Of a stretch of 64,000 nucleotides of DNA, positions 16,673 through 24,138 are shown in pieces. The first letter of the stretch is position 1. Every line of letters begins with the position of its first letter. A model generated the notes under the pieces. The model made no database searches, was not told where the DNA came from, and saw only the letters and a program-made list of their open reading frames with translations. Source of the stretch: Moritella sp. 5 (lineage in GTDB: Bacteria; Pseudomonadota; Gammaproteobacteria; Enterobacterales; Moritellaceae); assembly GCF_018219455.1 (NCBI RefSeq), contig NZ_CP056122.1, forward strand, positions 4,868,001 through 4,932,000. The letters run 5' to 3'. A program made the position numbers and the translations under genes.

Positions 16673-16688
16673 CTGTATATTTAATCAG
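16673..16688 (-). promoter_or_regulatory. LexA (SOS) box upstream of uvrD
   Basis: The 16-mer CTGATTAAATATACAG, read on the minus strand, matches CTGT-N8-ACAG with one mismatch and the usual AT-rich core. It lies 18 bases before the uvrD start, as expected for an SOS gene. Confidence 0.75.
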
Positions 16689-16701
16689 TAGAATGGGGGG
16701 A

Positions 16702-17418
16702 TTATAACAGGCTTGTTAATTCATCCAAGTGCGTTATTTCAATATCAGGTAAATGACTGGCTTTGTTACTCGTCATGAGCGATTGTTGTTGGTCATTAAA
16801 CCACGCAGACATGAAGCCATTAGTGATCGCACCAGCCACATCGGATTTAAGATGATCGCCAACATGCAAAATATGTTGTGGCGGTAAGGCTAACCTCTCT
16901 GCTGCCAATGAAAATAAATCAGGGTACGGTTTCATTCTCAAGCCATTTCCGGGTTTTATCACGGCTGTAAAAAATGGCGTTAAACCAATTTTATCGGTAT
17001 CGACATTACCATTAGTGATCGCAATTAATGGGATCTTACTGGCAAGCGTTGCTAATACCGCAAAGGTTTGTTCCGGCACTTGAAAATCACTACGCACCGC
17101 CTGTACTTGCGAAAAAATAGTATTAGCGACAGATTTAGCCTCTTGATCGCTATAGCCATGACGTAAAAATAACGTAATTAAGCAGGCAATCCGGATCCCA
17201 CTAATATCATGTATCAAGTGGGGTTGTTGATGAAGAGCATGGCGCTTTAACTGTGACCAAGCATTATCATCTAAATGCGTAATATGTGGATATTGACTGC
17301 GTAAATGCATGCGCATCCAAGCCTCGGCGCGGCGCACGACTGGGTAGTTATCATATAAGGTATCGTCAAGATCGAAGCTCATCGCTCTAATCTGGTGTAA
17401 TCGTCGATAGAATTTCAT
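16702..17418 (-). CDS. yigB: HAD-family phosphatase YigB
   Basis: A 238-residue HAD hydrolase. The DXDXT nucleophile motif is SFDLDDTLYDN at residues 14-24. Motif II is AITNGN (about 134-139), the motif III Lys is in GLRMKPYPDLF, and motif IV is HVGDHLKSD. E. coli YigB dephosphorylates 5-amino-6-(5-phosphoribitylamino)uracil in riboflavin synthesis and also FMN, as recalled. The start overlaps the xerC stop in a TGATG junction, so it is translation-coupled as the last gene of the operon. Confidence 0.88.
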   Translation of the reverse strand: MKFYRRLHQIRAMSFDLDDTLYDNYPVVRRAEAWMRMHLRSQYPHITHLDDNAWSQLKRHALHQQPHLIHDISGIRIACLITLFLRHGYSDQEAKSVANTIFSQVQAVRSDFQVPEQTFAVLATLASKIPLIAITNGNVDTDKIGLTPFFTAVIKPGNGLRMKPYPDLFSLAAERLALPPQHILHVGDHLKSDVAGAITNGFMSAWFNDQQQSLMTSNKASHLPDIEITHLDELTSLL

Positions 17419-18383
17419 CAGTCATCTCTTTTCTTTTTTGCACGAGGATGAGCCGCATCATACACTTTGGCTAGATGCTGAAAATCCAAACTGGTGTAGA
17501 TCTGCGTGGTACTGATATTAGCATGCCCTAATAATTCCTGTACGGCACGTAAATCACCACTCGATTCGAGCATATGTGTCGCAAAGGAATGACGTAATTT
17601 ATGTGGGTGAACATGGCTAGTCAATGTTTGTTGCTGCCCCCATTTGGCCATCCGGCTTTGTACACTGCGATGAGATATACGACGTCGTAATTGACTGACA
17701 AATAATGCCGGTTGCGCGTTGTCAGCATATTCACCACGCACAGCTAACCACGCCTGTAACGCGGTGATCGCGATATTACCAATCGGTAACTGGCGCTGTT
17801 TATTACCTTTACCAATCACCCGCATGGTTTTTTCACGCAACTTAACATCCGTTAAATCCAAATTGACGAGTTCGTCTAACCGTAAACCCGCAGAGTACAT
17901 TAACTCCATCATGGCTTTATCGCGTAACACTAAAAACGGGTCATCTGCGTCTACCGTATTAGACACGGATAATAATTGATTAATTTCATCAACATCTAAA
18001 TTCTTAGGTAAAGCTTTATGCTGGCGTGGTGCCGATACCCCTTTCGCAGGGTTCGCGGTGAGATCTCCTTGCAATACCAAGTAATCACAGAAACTGCGTA
18101 ATGCAGATAATTTGGTTGCCAGACTGCGAGGCGATAAACCCAGTTTATGATTTAAAGCCGCTAACTTACGCACCTGGGCTGCATCAAGGGCGCGCCATTC
18201 CGTTATCGGTAACGTCAGCATTTGCTCGGCGAATAAGGTCAGGTAACGGCGATAATTACGGGCTGTGTGTAGGCTTAATTGCCGTTCACTGGTGATATAA
18301 CGTAAAAAACGTTCGATAGGTTTAACTAATTGTGCAGGTAGCTCACTACCTACAGCTGTATTATTTTTAAATGGCGTTGTCAC
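17418..18383 (-). CDS. xerC: site-specific tyrosine recombinase XerC
   Basis: A 321-residue tyrosine recombinase that acts with XerD at dif to resolve chromosome dimers. The N-terminal SAM-like domain ([23 protein letters not shown]) is followed by the catalytic set: Arg in AGLRLDEL, Lys in [29 protein letters not shown] and the Tyr nucleophile in TQIYTSLDF. It is somewhat longer than E. coli XerC (298) at the N-terminus. It overlaps yigA by 17 bases and yigB by one. Confidence 0.93.
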   Translation of the reverse strand: MTTPFKNNTAVGSELPAQLVKPIERFLRYITSERQLSLHTARNYRRYLTLFAEQMLTLPITEWRALDAAQVRKLAALNHKLGLSPRSLATKLSALRSFCDYLVLQGDLTANPAKGVSAPRQHKALPKNLDVDEINQLLSVSNTVDADDPFLVLRDKAMMELMYSAGLRLDELVNLDLTDVKLREKTMRVIGKGNKQRQLPIGNIAITALQAWLAVRGEYADNAQPALFVSQLRRRISHRSVQSRMAKWGQQQTLTSHVHPHKLRHSFATHMLESSGDLRAVQELLGHANISTTQIYTSLDFQHLAKVYDAAHPRAKKKRDD

Positions 18384-19086
18384 GTGAAGGCATCAGTTGC
18401 GGTAACAGGGTAGAGATAATGCGACAAAGCTGACCTAACAGCAAGTTATCCATGCCCGCCTGATAATGATCGGCATTCGCACTGCCAATAGCGAGTAAAC
18501 CGTATTCACCTCGTTCACCTAATGCCATTAATGCCACAGAGTTAACCAAGGCATCTTGACCAAACAATAATGCTTTATCCACGCCAGCGACAGGACCAAA
18601 GTAATGATCACCGCCAGCAAATTGTTTCTGGCGAATACGCACTAACTGTCCAGCGGAAATGGCTAACGGTAGATATTGTGATTTAAGGTGAAAATAGGCT
18701 TCATTTAAATGTAAATTTACAGCAGCTAACGGTAATTGAGATTGGATCTGAGTGACCAAAATACGTTGCATTTGCATCACTGAAGTACAATTAAACAAGG
18801 CCGTATAAATATCTGCATAGATACGAAATAATTTATCGTTGTCAGCGGCAATAGCCACTAGCTGTTGTAACTGCTGTTCTAAATCGGCAATTCGTTGTCG
18901 CTGTCGTTCTAACCGTAATGTCACCAAAGACACACTACCTTGAGCGCCATGAGAAATTGGCAAGGAATCGACTAAGTCATTGTTACGCACAAAAAAATCC
19001 GGATCCGCCTGTAAAAAAGCAATCACATTTTGCTCTGAGATAGCAGGCGTTTCCGCACTCAACGCCGAAGGTTCAACGTCGGTCAT
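18367..19086 (-). CDS. DUF484 family protein YigA
   Basis: A 239-residue cytoplasmic protein with the DUF484 pattern: [22 protein letters not shown] at the start, a coiled coil ([19 protein letters not shown], residues 57-75), then a GAF-like domain. Its place between dapF and xerC is conserved across gammaproteobacteria. The family has no proven function. It overlaps dapF by four bases (ATGA type) and xerC by 17 bases. Confidence 0.85.
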   Translation of the reverse strand: MTDVEPSALSAETPAISEQNVIAFLQADPDFFVRNNDLVDSLPISHGAQGSVSLVTLRLERQRQRIADLEQQLQQLVAIAADNDKLFRIYADIYTALFNCTSVMQMQRILVTQIQSQLPLAAVNLHLNEAYFHLKSQYLPLAISAGQLVRIRQKQFAGGDHYFGPVAGVDKALLFGQDALVNSVALMALGERGEYGLLAIGSANADHYQAGMDNLLLGQLCRIISTLLPQLMPSRDNAI

Positions 19087-19913
19087 ATATTAATTTGTCC
19101 ATCATAAACATGGGTTGCTGGCCCCGTCATAAATACAGGTGTACCTGGACCTCGCCATGAAATTTGCAATTTACCACCAGGCAGCTCAATACACACGTCT
19201 TGCCCGAGCTTACCTTGTAATTGGCCAATAACAGCCGCCGCACAGGCACCTGTACCACAAGCTCGTGTTTCACCAACACCACGTTCATAAACCCGTAATT
19301 TGGCGTGGTCAGGTGATAATACCTGCATGAACCCCGCATTTACACGGTTAGGAAAACGTTCATGATGTGCGATCGCATGACCGAGTTCAGCCAATGGTGC
19401 AGTCTCAATATCATCCACTAATGTCACGCAATGAGGGTTACCCATCGACACGGCGCCACAAAACACAGTGCTGTCTAACGCACGTAAAATATAAGTTTTT
19501 TCTTGCTTGGTAGCACGGAACGGAATTTTATCCGGGGCTAATTCAGGCACACCCATATTTACCGTGATCTGACCATCGTATTCGACCTGTAAAGAAATTT
19601 TACCTGCACTCGTACTGACCGCGATCTTGCTCTTGTTCGTTAACCCTTTATGACGTACAAAACTGGCAAAACAGCGAGCGCCATTGCCACACTGTTCCAC
19701 TTCGCTACCGTCAGAATTAAAAATACGATAATGAAAATCAAGATCAGGGTCATAAGGCGCTTCAACCACAAGCAGTTGATCAAAGCCAATACCGGTATTT
19801 CTATCCGCCAAACGACGGATATTATCATTATTGAAAAAGACATTTTGAGTAACACAGTCGACGACCATGAAATCATTACCCAGACCGTGCATCTTTGAAA
19901 ACTGTATAAACAT
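19083..19913 (-). CDS. dapF: diaminopimelate epimerase
   Basis: A 276-residue enzyme that converts LL- to meso-diaminopimelate for peptidoglycan and lysine. The two catalytic cysteines are in [11 protein letters not shown] (about residue 73) and [12 protein letters not shown] (about residue 219). The start [19 protein letters not shown] is typical. It follows lysA after 39 bases, so two consecutive steps of lysine synthesis are cotranscribed. Confidence 0.96.
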   Translation of the reverse strand: MFIQFSKMHGLGNDFMVVDCVTQNVFFNNDNIRRLADRNTGIGFDQLLVVEAPYDPDLDFHYRIFNSDGSEVEQCGNGARCFASFVRHKGLTNKSKIAVSTSAGKISLQVEYDGQITVNMGVPELAPDKIPFRATKQEKTYILRALDSTVFCGAVSMGNPHCVTLVDDIETAPLAELGHAIAHHERFPNRVNAGFMQVLSPDHAKLRVYERGVGETRACGTGACAAAVIGQLQGKLGQDVCIELPGGKLQISWRGPGTPVFMTGPATHVYDGQINI

Positions 19914-19952
19914 ATGAACCTGTAACCCCTATTTCATTCAGTAGATAGAATA

Positions 19953-21209
19953 TTATTCTGCAGGTAAAATTGCTTCGTCTTTCCAGATCTCTGCAAGCGC
20001 TTCTCGACGACGAATTAAATGTGCAACATCTCCATCAACCATGACTTCGGCAGGTCTACTACGTGAATTATAATTAGAACTCATGGTTGAACCATAAGCA
20101 CCGGCAGAACGTACAACAATATAATCATCCATTGCGATAGTTAAATCACGGTTCTTACCTAAGAAATCACCGGTTTCACAAATAGGACCAACAACATCAT
20201 AGTTTAAACATTCACGCTCTAATGATTTATTCACTGGCGCAATTGCTTGCCACGCACTGTATAACGCAGGACGAATAAGATCGTTCATGGCTGCATCAAC
20301 GATAGCAAAGTTTTTATGCTCCGTAAGTTTAATATACTCAACTTTACTCACTAAAACACCGGCATTAGCCATGATGGCACGACCTGGTTCAAAAATAAGT
20401 GACAGTTTACGACCTGCTAATTTATCTTTTAATGCCTGCGCATATTCAGCAGGTTGTGGAGGTGTTTCGCCATCATAAGAGACGCCTAAGCCTCCACCAA
20501 CATCAAGATGTTCCAGTACAATACCTTGCGAAGATAATTTATCAATCAACAGCAGGAGCTTATCAACAGCATCTAAAAAGGGTGATAACTCTGTTAATTG
20601 TGAACCAATATGGCAATCAACGCCTTTTAATTTAATACCCGGCATTTTACTCGCAGCTTGATAAACGCCTTCAGCTAAATCAATATCGATACCAAATTTA
20701 TTTTCTTTTAAACCGGTAGAAATATAAGGATGAGTACCCGCATCAATATTAGGATTCACTCGAATCGATATAGGTGCCTGTATTCCACGGCCCACGGCAA
20801 CGTCATTAATACGTTCCAACTCAGCCGTCGATTCGACATTAAAACAATGAATATGATGATCGAGTGCTAAATTAATTTCAGCTATAGTTTTACCAACACC
20901 AGAGAACACAACTTTACTTGCATCACCACCGGCCGCAATTACGCGTAATAGCTCGCCACCAGATACGATATCAAAACCCGAGCCCAAACGTGCCAACACA
21001 TTTAACACTGCAATATTTGAATTAGCTTTTACGGCATAACAAACCAAATGCGGATGCGCACCAGCAGCATCATTAAATGCATGCCAATGACGTTCAATTG
21101 TCGCTCTGCTGTATACATACGTCGGCGTACCAAATTTGTCTGCTACGTCTGCAACGGCACATTGTTCCGCAAATAACTGACCATCATCCTGATAATTAAA
21201 GTAATCCAA
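19953..21209 (-). CDS. lysA: diaminopimelate decarboxylase
   Basis: A 418-residue PLP enzyme that decarboxylates meso-diaminopimelate to lysine. YAVKANSN (about 59-66) holds the PLP Lys; HIGSQ, GGGLGVSY, EPGRAI and CETGDFLG are the other family blocks. The last Cys block supplies the second-subunit active-site residue. In E. coli lysA lies elsewhere; here it sits between lptM and dapF, an arrangement shared with Vibrio, Pseudomonas and others. Confidence 0.96.
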   Translation of the reverse strand: MDYFNYQDDGQLFAEQCAVADVADKFGTPTYVYSRATIERHWHAFNDAAGAHPHLVCYAVKANSNIAVLNVLARLGSGFDIVSGGELLRVIAAGGDASKVVFSGVGKTIAEINLALDHHIHCFNVESTAELERINDVAVGRGIQAPISIRVNPNIDAGTHPYISTGLKENKFGIDIDLAEGVYQAASKMPGIKLKGVDCHIGSQLTELSPFLDAVDKLLLLIDKLSSQGIVLEHLDVGGGLGVSYDGETPPQPAEYAQALKDKLAGRKLSLIFEPGRAIMANAGVLVSKVEYIKLTEHKNFAIVDAAMNDLIRPALYSAWQAIAPVNKSLERECLNYDVVGPICETGDFLGKNRDLTIAMDDYIVVRSAGAYGSTMSSNYNSRSRPAEVMVDGDVAHLIRRREALAEIWKDEAILPAE

Positions 21210-21277
21210 TGCTCTATTCCTTTTCTTTTAATTCGTAAACTAATTCATTCATTGCACATCATGTGACAATATTATGT

Positions 21278-21490
21278 TTATTCTGCTTCGCTACTTGGCG
21301 TCTTGCCAGTTGCGTCATCACTATTCACATTTTCTGTAACCGGTGTTGCTACCTGGATTTGTTGTGCTTTTTTAGCATCGGGTCCCGTGCCAGGTGCATA
21401 TAAAGGACCTGAAATACCACAACCACTGAGTAAACCAGCGCTAAACATAAAGACTAATGTAATAAATGTTGTTTTTCTTACTTGGCTCAT
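21278..21490 (-). CDS. lptM: small lipoprotein LptM (YifL)
   Basis: A 70-residue lipoprotein. The signal peptide ends in a lipobox LLSGC with the lipidated Cys at residue 24; the next residues GISGPLY match the conserved LptM start. LptM supports correct disulfide formation and maturation of LptD in LPS transport at the outer membrane. It heads the lysA-dapF-yigA-xerC-yigB operon, divergent from cyaY. Confidence 0.88.
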   Translation of the reverse strand: MSQVRKTTFITLVFMFSAGLLSGCGISGPLYAPGTGPDAKKAQQIQVATPVTENVNSDDATGKTPSSEAE

Positions 21491-21568
21491 AACCGACTCA
21501 ATGATAAATTAATTCTATATACCTTATAATCGCACCGACAAAATTAAAAGCAATAGGATTAATAAAAA

Positions 21569-21880
21569 ATGACTGATTCAGAATTTCACCAACAGGTTGA
21601 TGAACTATTAATAAGCTTTGAAGAAATCATTGATGACAGTGATGTTGAACTCGATTATGAAAACAGCAACAGTATTTTGACTCTATATTGTCGTGATGGT
21701 TCGCAAATCATCTTGAATAAACAAGCGCCATTACACCAGTTATGGGTAGCAACAAAAGCGAATGGCCATCATTTTGCATTTATCAATGATGCATGGATTG
21801 ATAACCGCACCCAACAAGAATTATCACTGGTATTAACCGAAGCCGTTAAGAATCAAGGCGGTGAAAATGTTAATTTCTAA
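21569..21880 (+). CDS. cyaY: frataxin-like iron-sulfur cluster protein CyaY
   Basis: A 103-residue frataxin homologue that binds iron and tunes IscS-dependent Fe-S cluster assembly. The acidic helix FEEIIDDSDVELDYE (about 17-32), the ILTLYCRDGSQIILNKQ strand block and QLWVATKANGHHF match the family. It is divergent from lptM, and the shared terminator at 21931 ends it. Confidence 0.93.
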   Translation: MTDSEFHQQVDELLISFEEIIDDSDVELDYENSNSILTLYCRDGSQIILNKQAPLHQLWVATKANGHHFAFINDAWIDNRTQQELSLVLTEAVKNQGGENVNF

Positions 21881-21925
21881 CGTGAAGTGATAGGTCTTAT
21901 TTATATAAAACCTAAATTTTAGACA

Positions 21926-22238
21926 AAGAAAAGGGCTGCACTAATAACTAGTGCAGCCCTTTTACGTTGTCGTAATAGCTCATATCCTTGAACTGATTGT
22001 GCTCCCTGCACTTAGACATTTACCTAATCCATTAGGTGATTTACTTTTCCCCAATCCTTTGAGTTGTTCCTTTGGCAATCCTAGCCTAACAAGTCATCCT
22101 AACCTGCTTCTCATCTCCATCCTGGAGGTGTCCTTTATTCACTCTAAATCCATGAGTGCTATCCTTGTAATCCACCACATCCTTGCAGTTTCATGTAGAG
22201 TGCCAAGTCATCATCCTGATGAACTTCCTGCGTCTCTG
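21926..22238 (-). ncRNA. csrB: CsrB-family regulatory RNA, copy 1
   Basis: Read on the minus strand, this 310-base stretch has about 17 GGA triplets, many in the loops of small hairpins such as TCATCAGGATGATGA and CTCCAGGATGGAG, and ends in an intrinsic terminator. Blocks AAAGGACACCTCCAGGATGG, CATCAGGATGATGAC and AGTTCAAGGAT resemble E. coli CsrB. Such RNAs bind many copies of CsrA and free its mRNA targets. A TATATT box at 22250-22245 places the 5' end near 22238. A BarA/UvrY-type site lies about 200 bases upstream. An ORF on the plus strand across this stretch is spurious. Confidence 0.88.
21931..21963. terminator. bidirectional terminator shared by cyaY and the first csrB-type RNA
   Basis: A 13 bp stem AAGGGCTGCACTA/TAGTGCAGCCCTT with a five-base loop is flanked by A and T runs. 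It follows cyaY on the plus strand and forms the 3' end of the first CsrB-like RNA on the minus strand. Confidence 0.85.
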
Positions 22239-22244
22239 GAAACA

Positions 22245-22250
22245 AATATA
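22245..22250 (-). promoter_or_regulatory. -10 element of csrB copy 1
   Basis: TATATT on the minus strand lies seven bases before the inferred RNA 5' end near 22238. No clear -35 was seen, as expected for an activator-dependent promoter. Confidence 0.4.
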
Positions 22251-22433
22251 GCAAACCTAAAAACAATAAATAGCGATAAAAAACAAATTTAATTAGTGCT
22301 TAAACACTAATTATTTAGCGCGAATAGCTATACAAGCCGTGAGAGTAGGATTTAACAATCAAGCAAAAAGAAATATATACAATGGATACCTAGGATCACA
22401 CCTTAATAAAAGTACTTTATCTATCAACACGAA

Positions 22434-22450
22434 TAGTCGATCTCTTACAG
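22434..22450 (-). promoter_or_regulatory. UvrY/GacA-type activator site for csrB copy 1
   Basis: The plus-strand string TAGTCGATCTCTTACAG closely follows the UvrY-bound dyad upstream of E. coli csrB (GAGATCTCTTACA core). Its centre is about 204 bases before the inferred RNA start, a distance like that in E. coli. The second csrB copy has a similar CTTACA element at the same distance. Confidence 0.5.
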
Positions 22451-22542
22451 GATAAAAACAGCCCATCAATATAACGCAATAATAGTACCTACTACCGCTA
22501 ACTTAGCAGCAGTAAATTTGTGATCTTGATCGTATTCATTGA

Positions 22543-23199
22543 TTAATCACCAATAATTATTAATCCAAATGGTGCTAATAGCTGTTCCTGCTGCCAACTA
22601 CAAATACGTGTACCATGTAAATTAACCCGTCTCGGATCTAAACCCGTTAAATCAACGTGGCTTAAATTACAGTGCTGTAAATTAAACTGCGACCACATGT
22701 CTGCCGAAAATTCACCTCGACTCAAATCAGACCCTTGTAAAGAAGCGCCCAGTAAGTTGCAGCCTGTCCAGCGATTTTCATATAAGTCGCATTTTTCGAT
22801 ACGTTGATCGACAAGATTGGCGTAGCTCAAGTTACACTGGGTTATATAAGCAGAACAAAAGAAGGTTTTAGCCGTAATATAATTGGCAAAGCTAGCACGA
22901 CTAAAATCAGCCCCTTTCAAATTACAACTACGAAACTCAATACCAAAACATTCTGCGCCAGTAAATTTAGTCATACTTAAATCGCAGTTTTTAAAACTCG
23001 CGCCTTTTAAGTCAGCATAATCAAATCGGCAACCTGTAATATCACCGCGTTCGATAAACTGACAATCAATAAACTCGGCATCACTTAATTGCGCATGATT
23101 GAAATCACAGCGATAAAAATAACAGCGAGTAAAGATCATCGACTCTAAGTCTTGATCAGCAAAATCTTCTTCAATAAATGTGTTATCGATAGTCTTCAT
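22543..23199 (-). CDS. Qnr-like pentapeptide repeat protein
   Basis: A 218-residue pentapeptide repeat protein whose full length and landmarks match the Qnr family: a short N-terminal arm, FIERGDITGCRFDYADLKGASF in the first half, GIEFRSCNLKGADFSR in the middle, FFCSAYITQCNLSYANL, the loop CDLYENRWTGCNLLGASLQGSDLSRG, then GLDPRRVNLHG and a C-terminal WQQEQLLAPFGL dimer end. Qnr proteins mimic DNA and protect gyrase and topoisomerase IV. Marine Vibrio, Shewanella, Photobacterium and Psychromonas carry such genes on their chromosomes. No LexA box like that of qnrB was seen. The second ATG (23199) is chosen to match family length. It lies between two CsrB-type RNA genes. Confidence 0.88.
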   Translation of the reverse strand: MKTIDNTFIEEDFADQDLESMIFTRCYFYRCDFNHAQLSDAEFIDCQFIERGDITGCRFDYADLKGASFKNCDLSMTKFTGAECFGIEFRSCNLKGADFSRASFANYITAKTFFCSAYITQCNLSYANLVDQRIEKCDLYENRWTGCNLLGASLQGSDLSRGEFSADMWSQFNLQHCNLSHVDLTGLDPRRVNLHGTRICSWQQEQLLAPFGLIIIGD

Positions 23200-23513
23200 C
23201 ATCTTGTTCTCTTGTTCGAATTAACATCAGGTTACTATCAATATACCAATCAGATCTAGCACTATTACAGGGTCAATCCCAAATAAAAACAGGTCGTTTA
23301 AATTGCGATTTTAAGCTGCGTAATTGAACCATAGCGATACAAATATGAATATAATTAATGCGCGGTAAAATACTTACCTACTGTAAATAGAGCGCTAATA
23401 AGGGGCTTTAATTGGCCGTGGTATTAAATAAGCAACAAAGGGAAGTTATTGTATAATAAACAAGCAAAGCAAGCGTATTGCCTAGTAAAGGAAAGAGACG
23501 TAAAAAAAACGGT
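23200..23513. other. intergenic region between csrB copy 2 and the qnr-like gene
   Basis: About 310 bases that should hold the qnr promoter. No clear -35/-10 pair, LexA box or conserved hairpin was found. The AAGAGAACAAG run before the qnr start is a poor ribosome-binding site. Confidence 0.5.
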
Positions 23514-23848
23514 ATATAAAGAAAAGGACGGCATAAATGCCGTCCTTAAAGTAGTCATGTAGCTCTGTCCTTGAACTAATTTTGCTCCCTGCAAATTGAC
23601 TGACCTAATTTCCTTTAGGTTTAACTCCCAATCCATCGGGTTTTTGTTATTACCATCCTGGTACAATAAATCATTCCGATTTATTTCATCTCCATCCTAG
23701 AGGTGTCCTTTAACTCAAATCCTTTGAGTGTCCATCGCATCTTCATCCTGAAGACTTTTCCTTGCGACCACATCCTGTGGTAAATCCTATTTCGATAATC
23801 CGTTATCAAGTCGGTAATCCTTACCAACTTCTTACTGCGTCCTTTCGA
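23514..23848 (-). ncRNA. csrB: CsrB-family regulatory RNA, copy 2
   Basis: A second CsrB-like RNA of about 335 bases with about 19 GGA triplets on the minus strand. Hairpins with GGA in the loop follow one another: GGTAAGGATTACC, GATAACGGATTATC, ACCACAGGATGTGGT, CTTCAGGATGAAG, ACTCAAAGGATTTGAGT, ACCAGGATGGT. It shares long blocks with copy 1 (AAAGGACACCTC.AGGATGGAGATGA, GCAGGGAGCA, AGTTCAAGGA). A TATAGT -10 at 23860-23855 sets the 5' end near 23848; the terminator sets the 3' end. Two copies allow additive or differential sequestration of CsrA, as with CsrB1-B4 of vibrios. Confidence 0.88.
23524..23547 (-). terminator. terminator of csrB copy 2
   Basis: An 11 bp stem AAGGACGGCAT/ATGCCGTCCTT with a two-base loop is followed on the minus strand by TTTTCTTTAT. 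It forms the 3' end of the second CsrB-like RNA. Confidence 0.85.
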
Positions 23849-23854
23849 ATACCT

Positions 23855-23860
23855 ACTATA
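23855..23860 (-). promoter_or_regulatory. -10 element of csrB copy 2
   Basis: TATAGT on the minus strand lies seven bases before the inferred RNA 5' end near 23848. No good -35 is visible. Confidence 0.4.
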
Positions 23861-24040
23861 AAGTAATCCAATACCGCCGCAATACAGAAATTGTGTTTTT
23901 TTGAAAAAAAATAGGAGATCCAAGTCACACTGAAAAATAAGAAATATAAAATCAATAACTTAAAAACACCACAACGTGTATCACATAGACAGAAACGATT
24001 ATGCCCACGATAATTGACATGCATATTCTCACACAGTGAA

Positions 24041-24057
24041 TGGTCAATATCTTACAT
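24041..24057 (-). promoter_or_regulatory. possible UvrY/GacA-type site for csrB copy 2
   Basis: The plus-strand string TGGTCAATATCTTACAT keeps the CTTACA half-site about 200 bases before the inferred RNA start, the same distance as the better site in front of copy 1. The other half is weak. Confidence 0.35.
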
Positions 24058-24138
24058 ACAAAAAACAAATAAAAAAATAAAATTTGCCGTTTTCGATAAA
24101 TGGACTAAAAAATGAGGATTATTTATAAAAAAATAGAA

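Noticed and set aside
21951-22292. 113-codon plus-strand frame
   Set aside because: It starts inside a terminator stem and covers the hairpin array of the first CsrB-type RNA on the other strand. No ribosome-binding site and no sensible protein pattern.
22543-23199. Qnr-like gene as a recently acquired resistance gene
   Set aside because: No insertion sequence, integron or plasmid gene lies near, and base composition matches the neighbours, so a resident chromosomal gene is more likely.
23514-23848. Array of short repeats as a possible CRISPR
   Set aside because: The repeated part is only a loop motif inside different small hairpins; there are no constant repeats of 24-40 bases, no equal spacers and no cas gene.
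23424-24024. Three minus-strand frames of 67-80 codons
   Set aside because: They cross the second CsrB-type RNA and its promoter and read GGA-rich hairpins as protein. The RNA explains the sequence.
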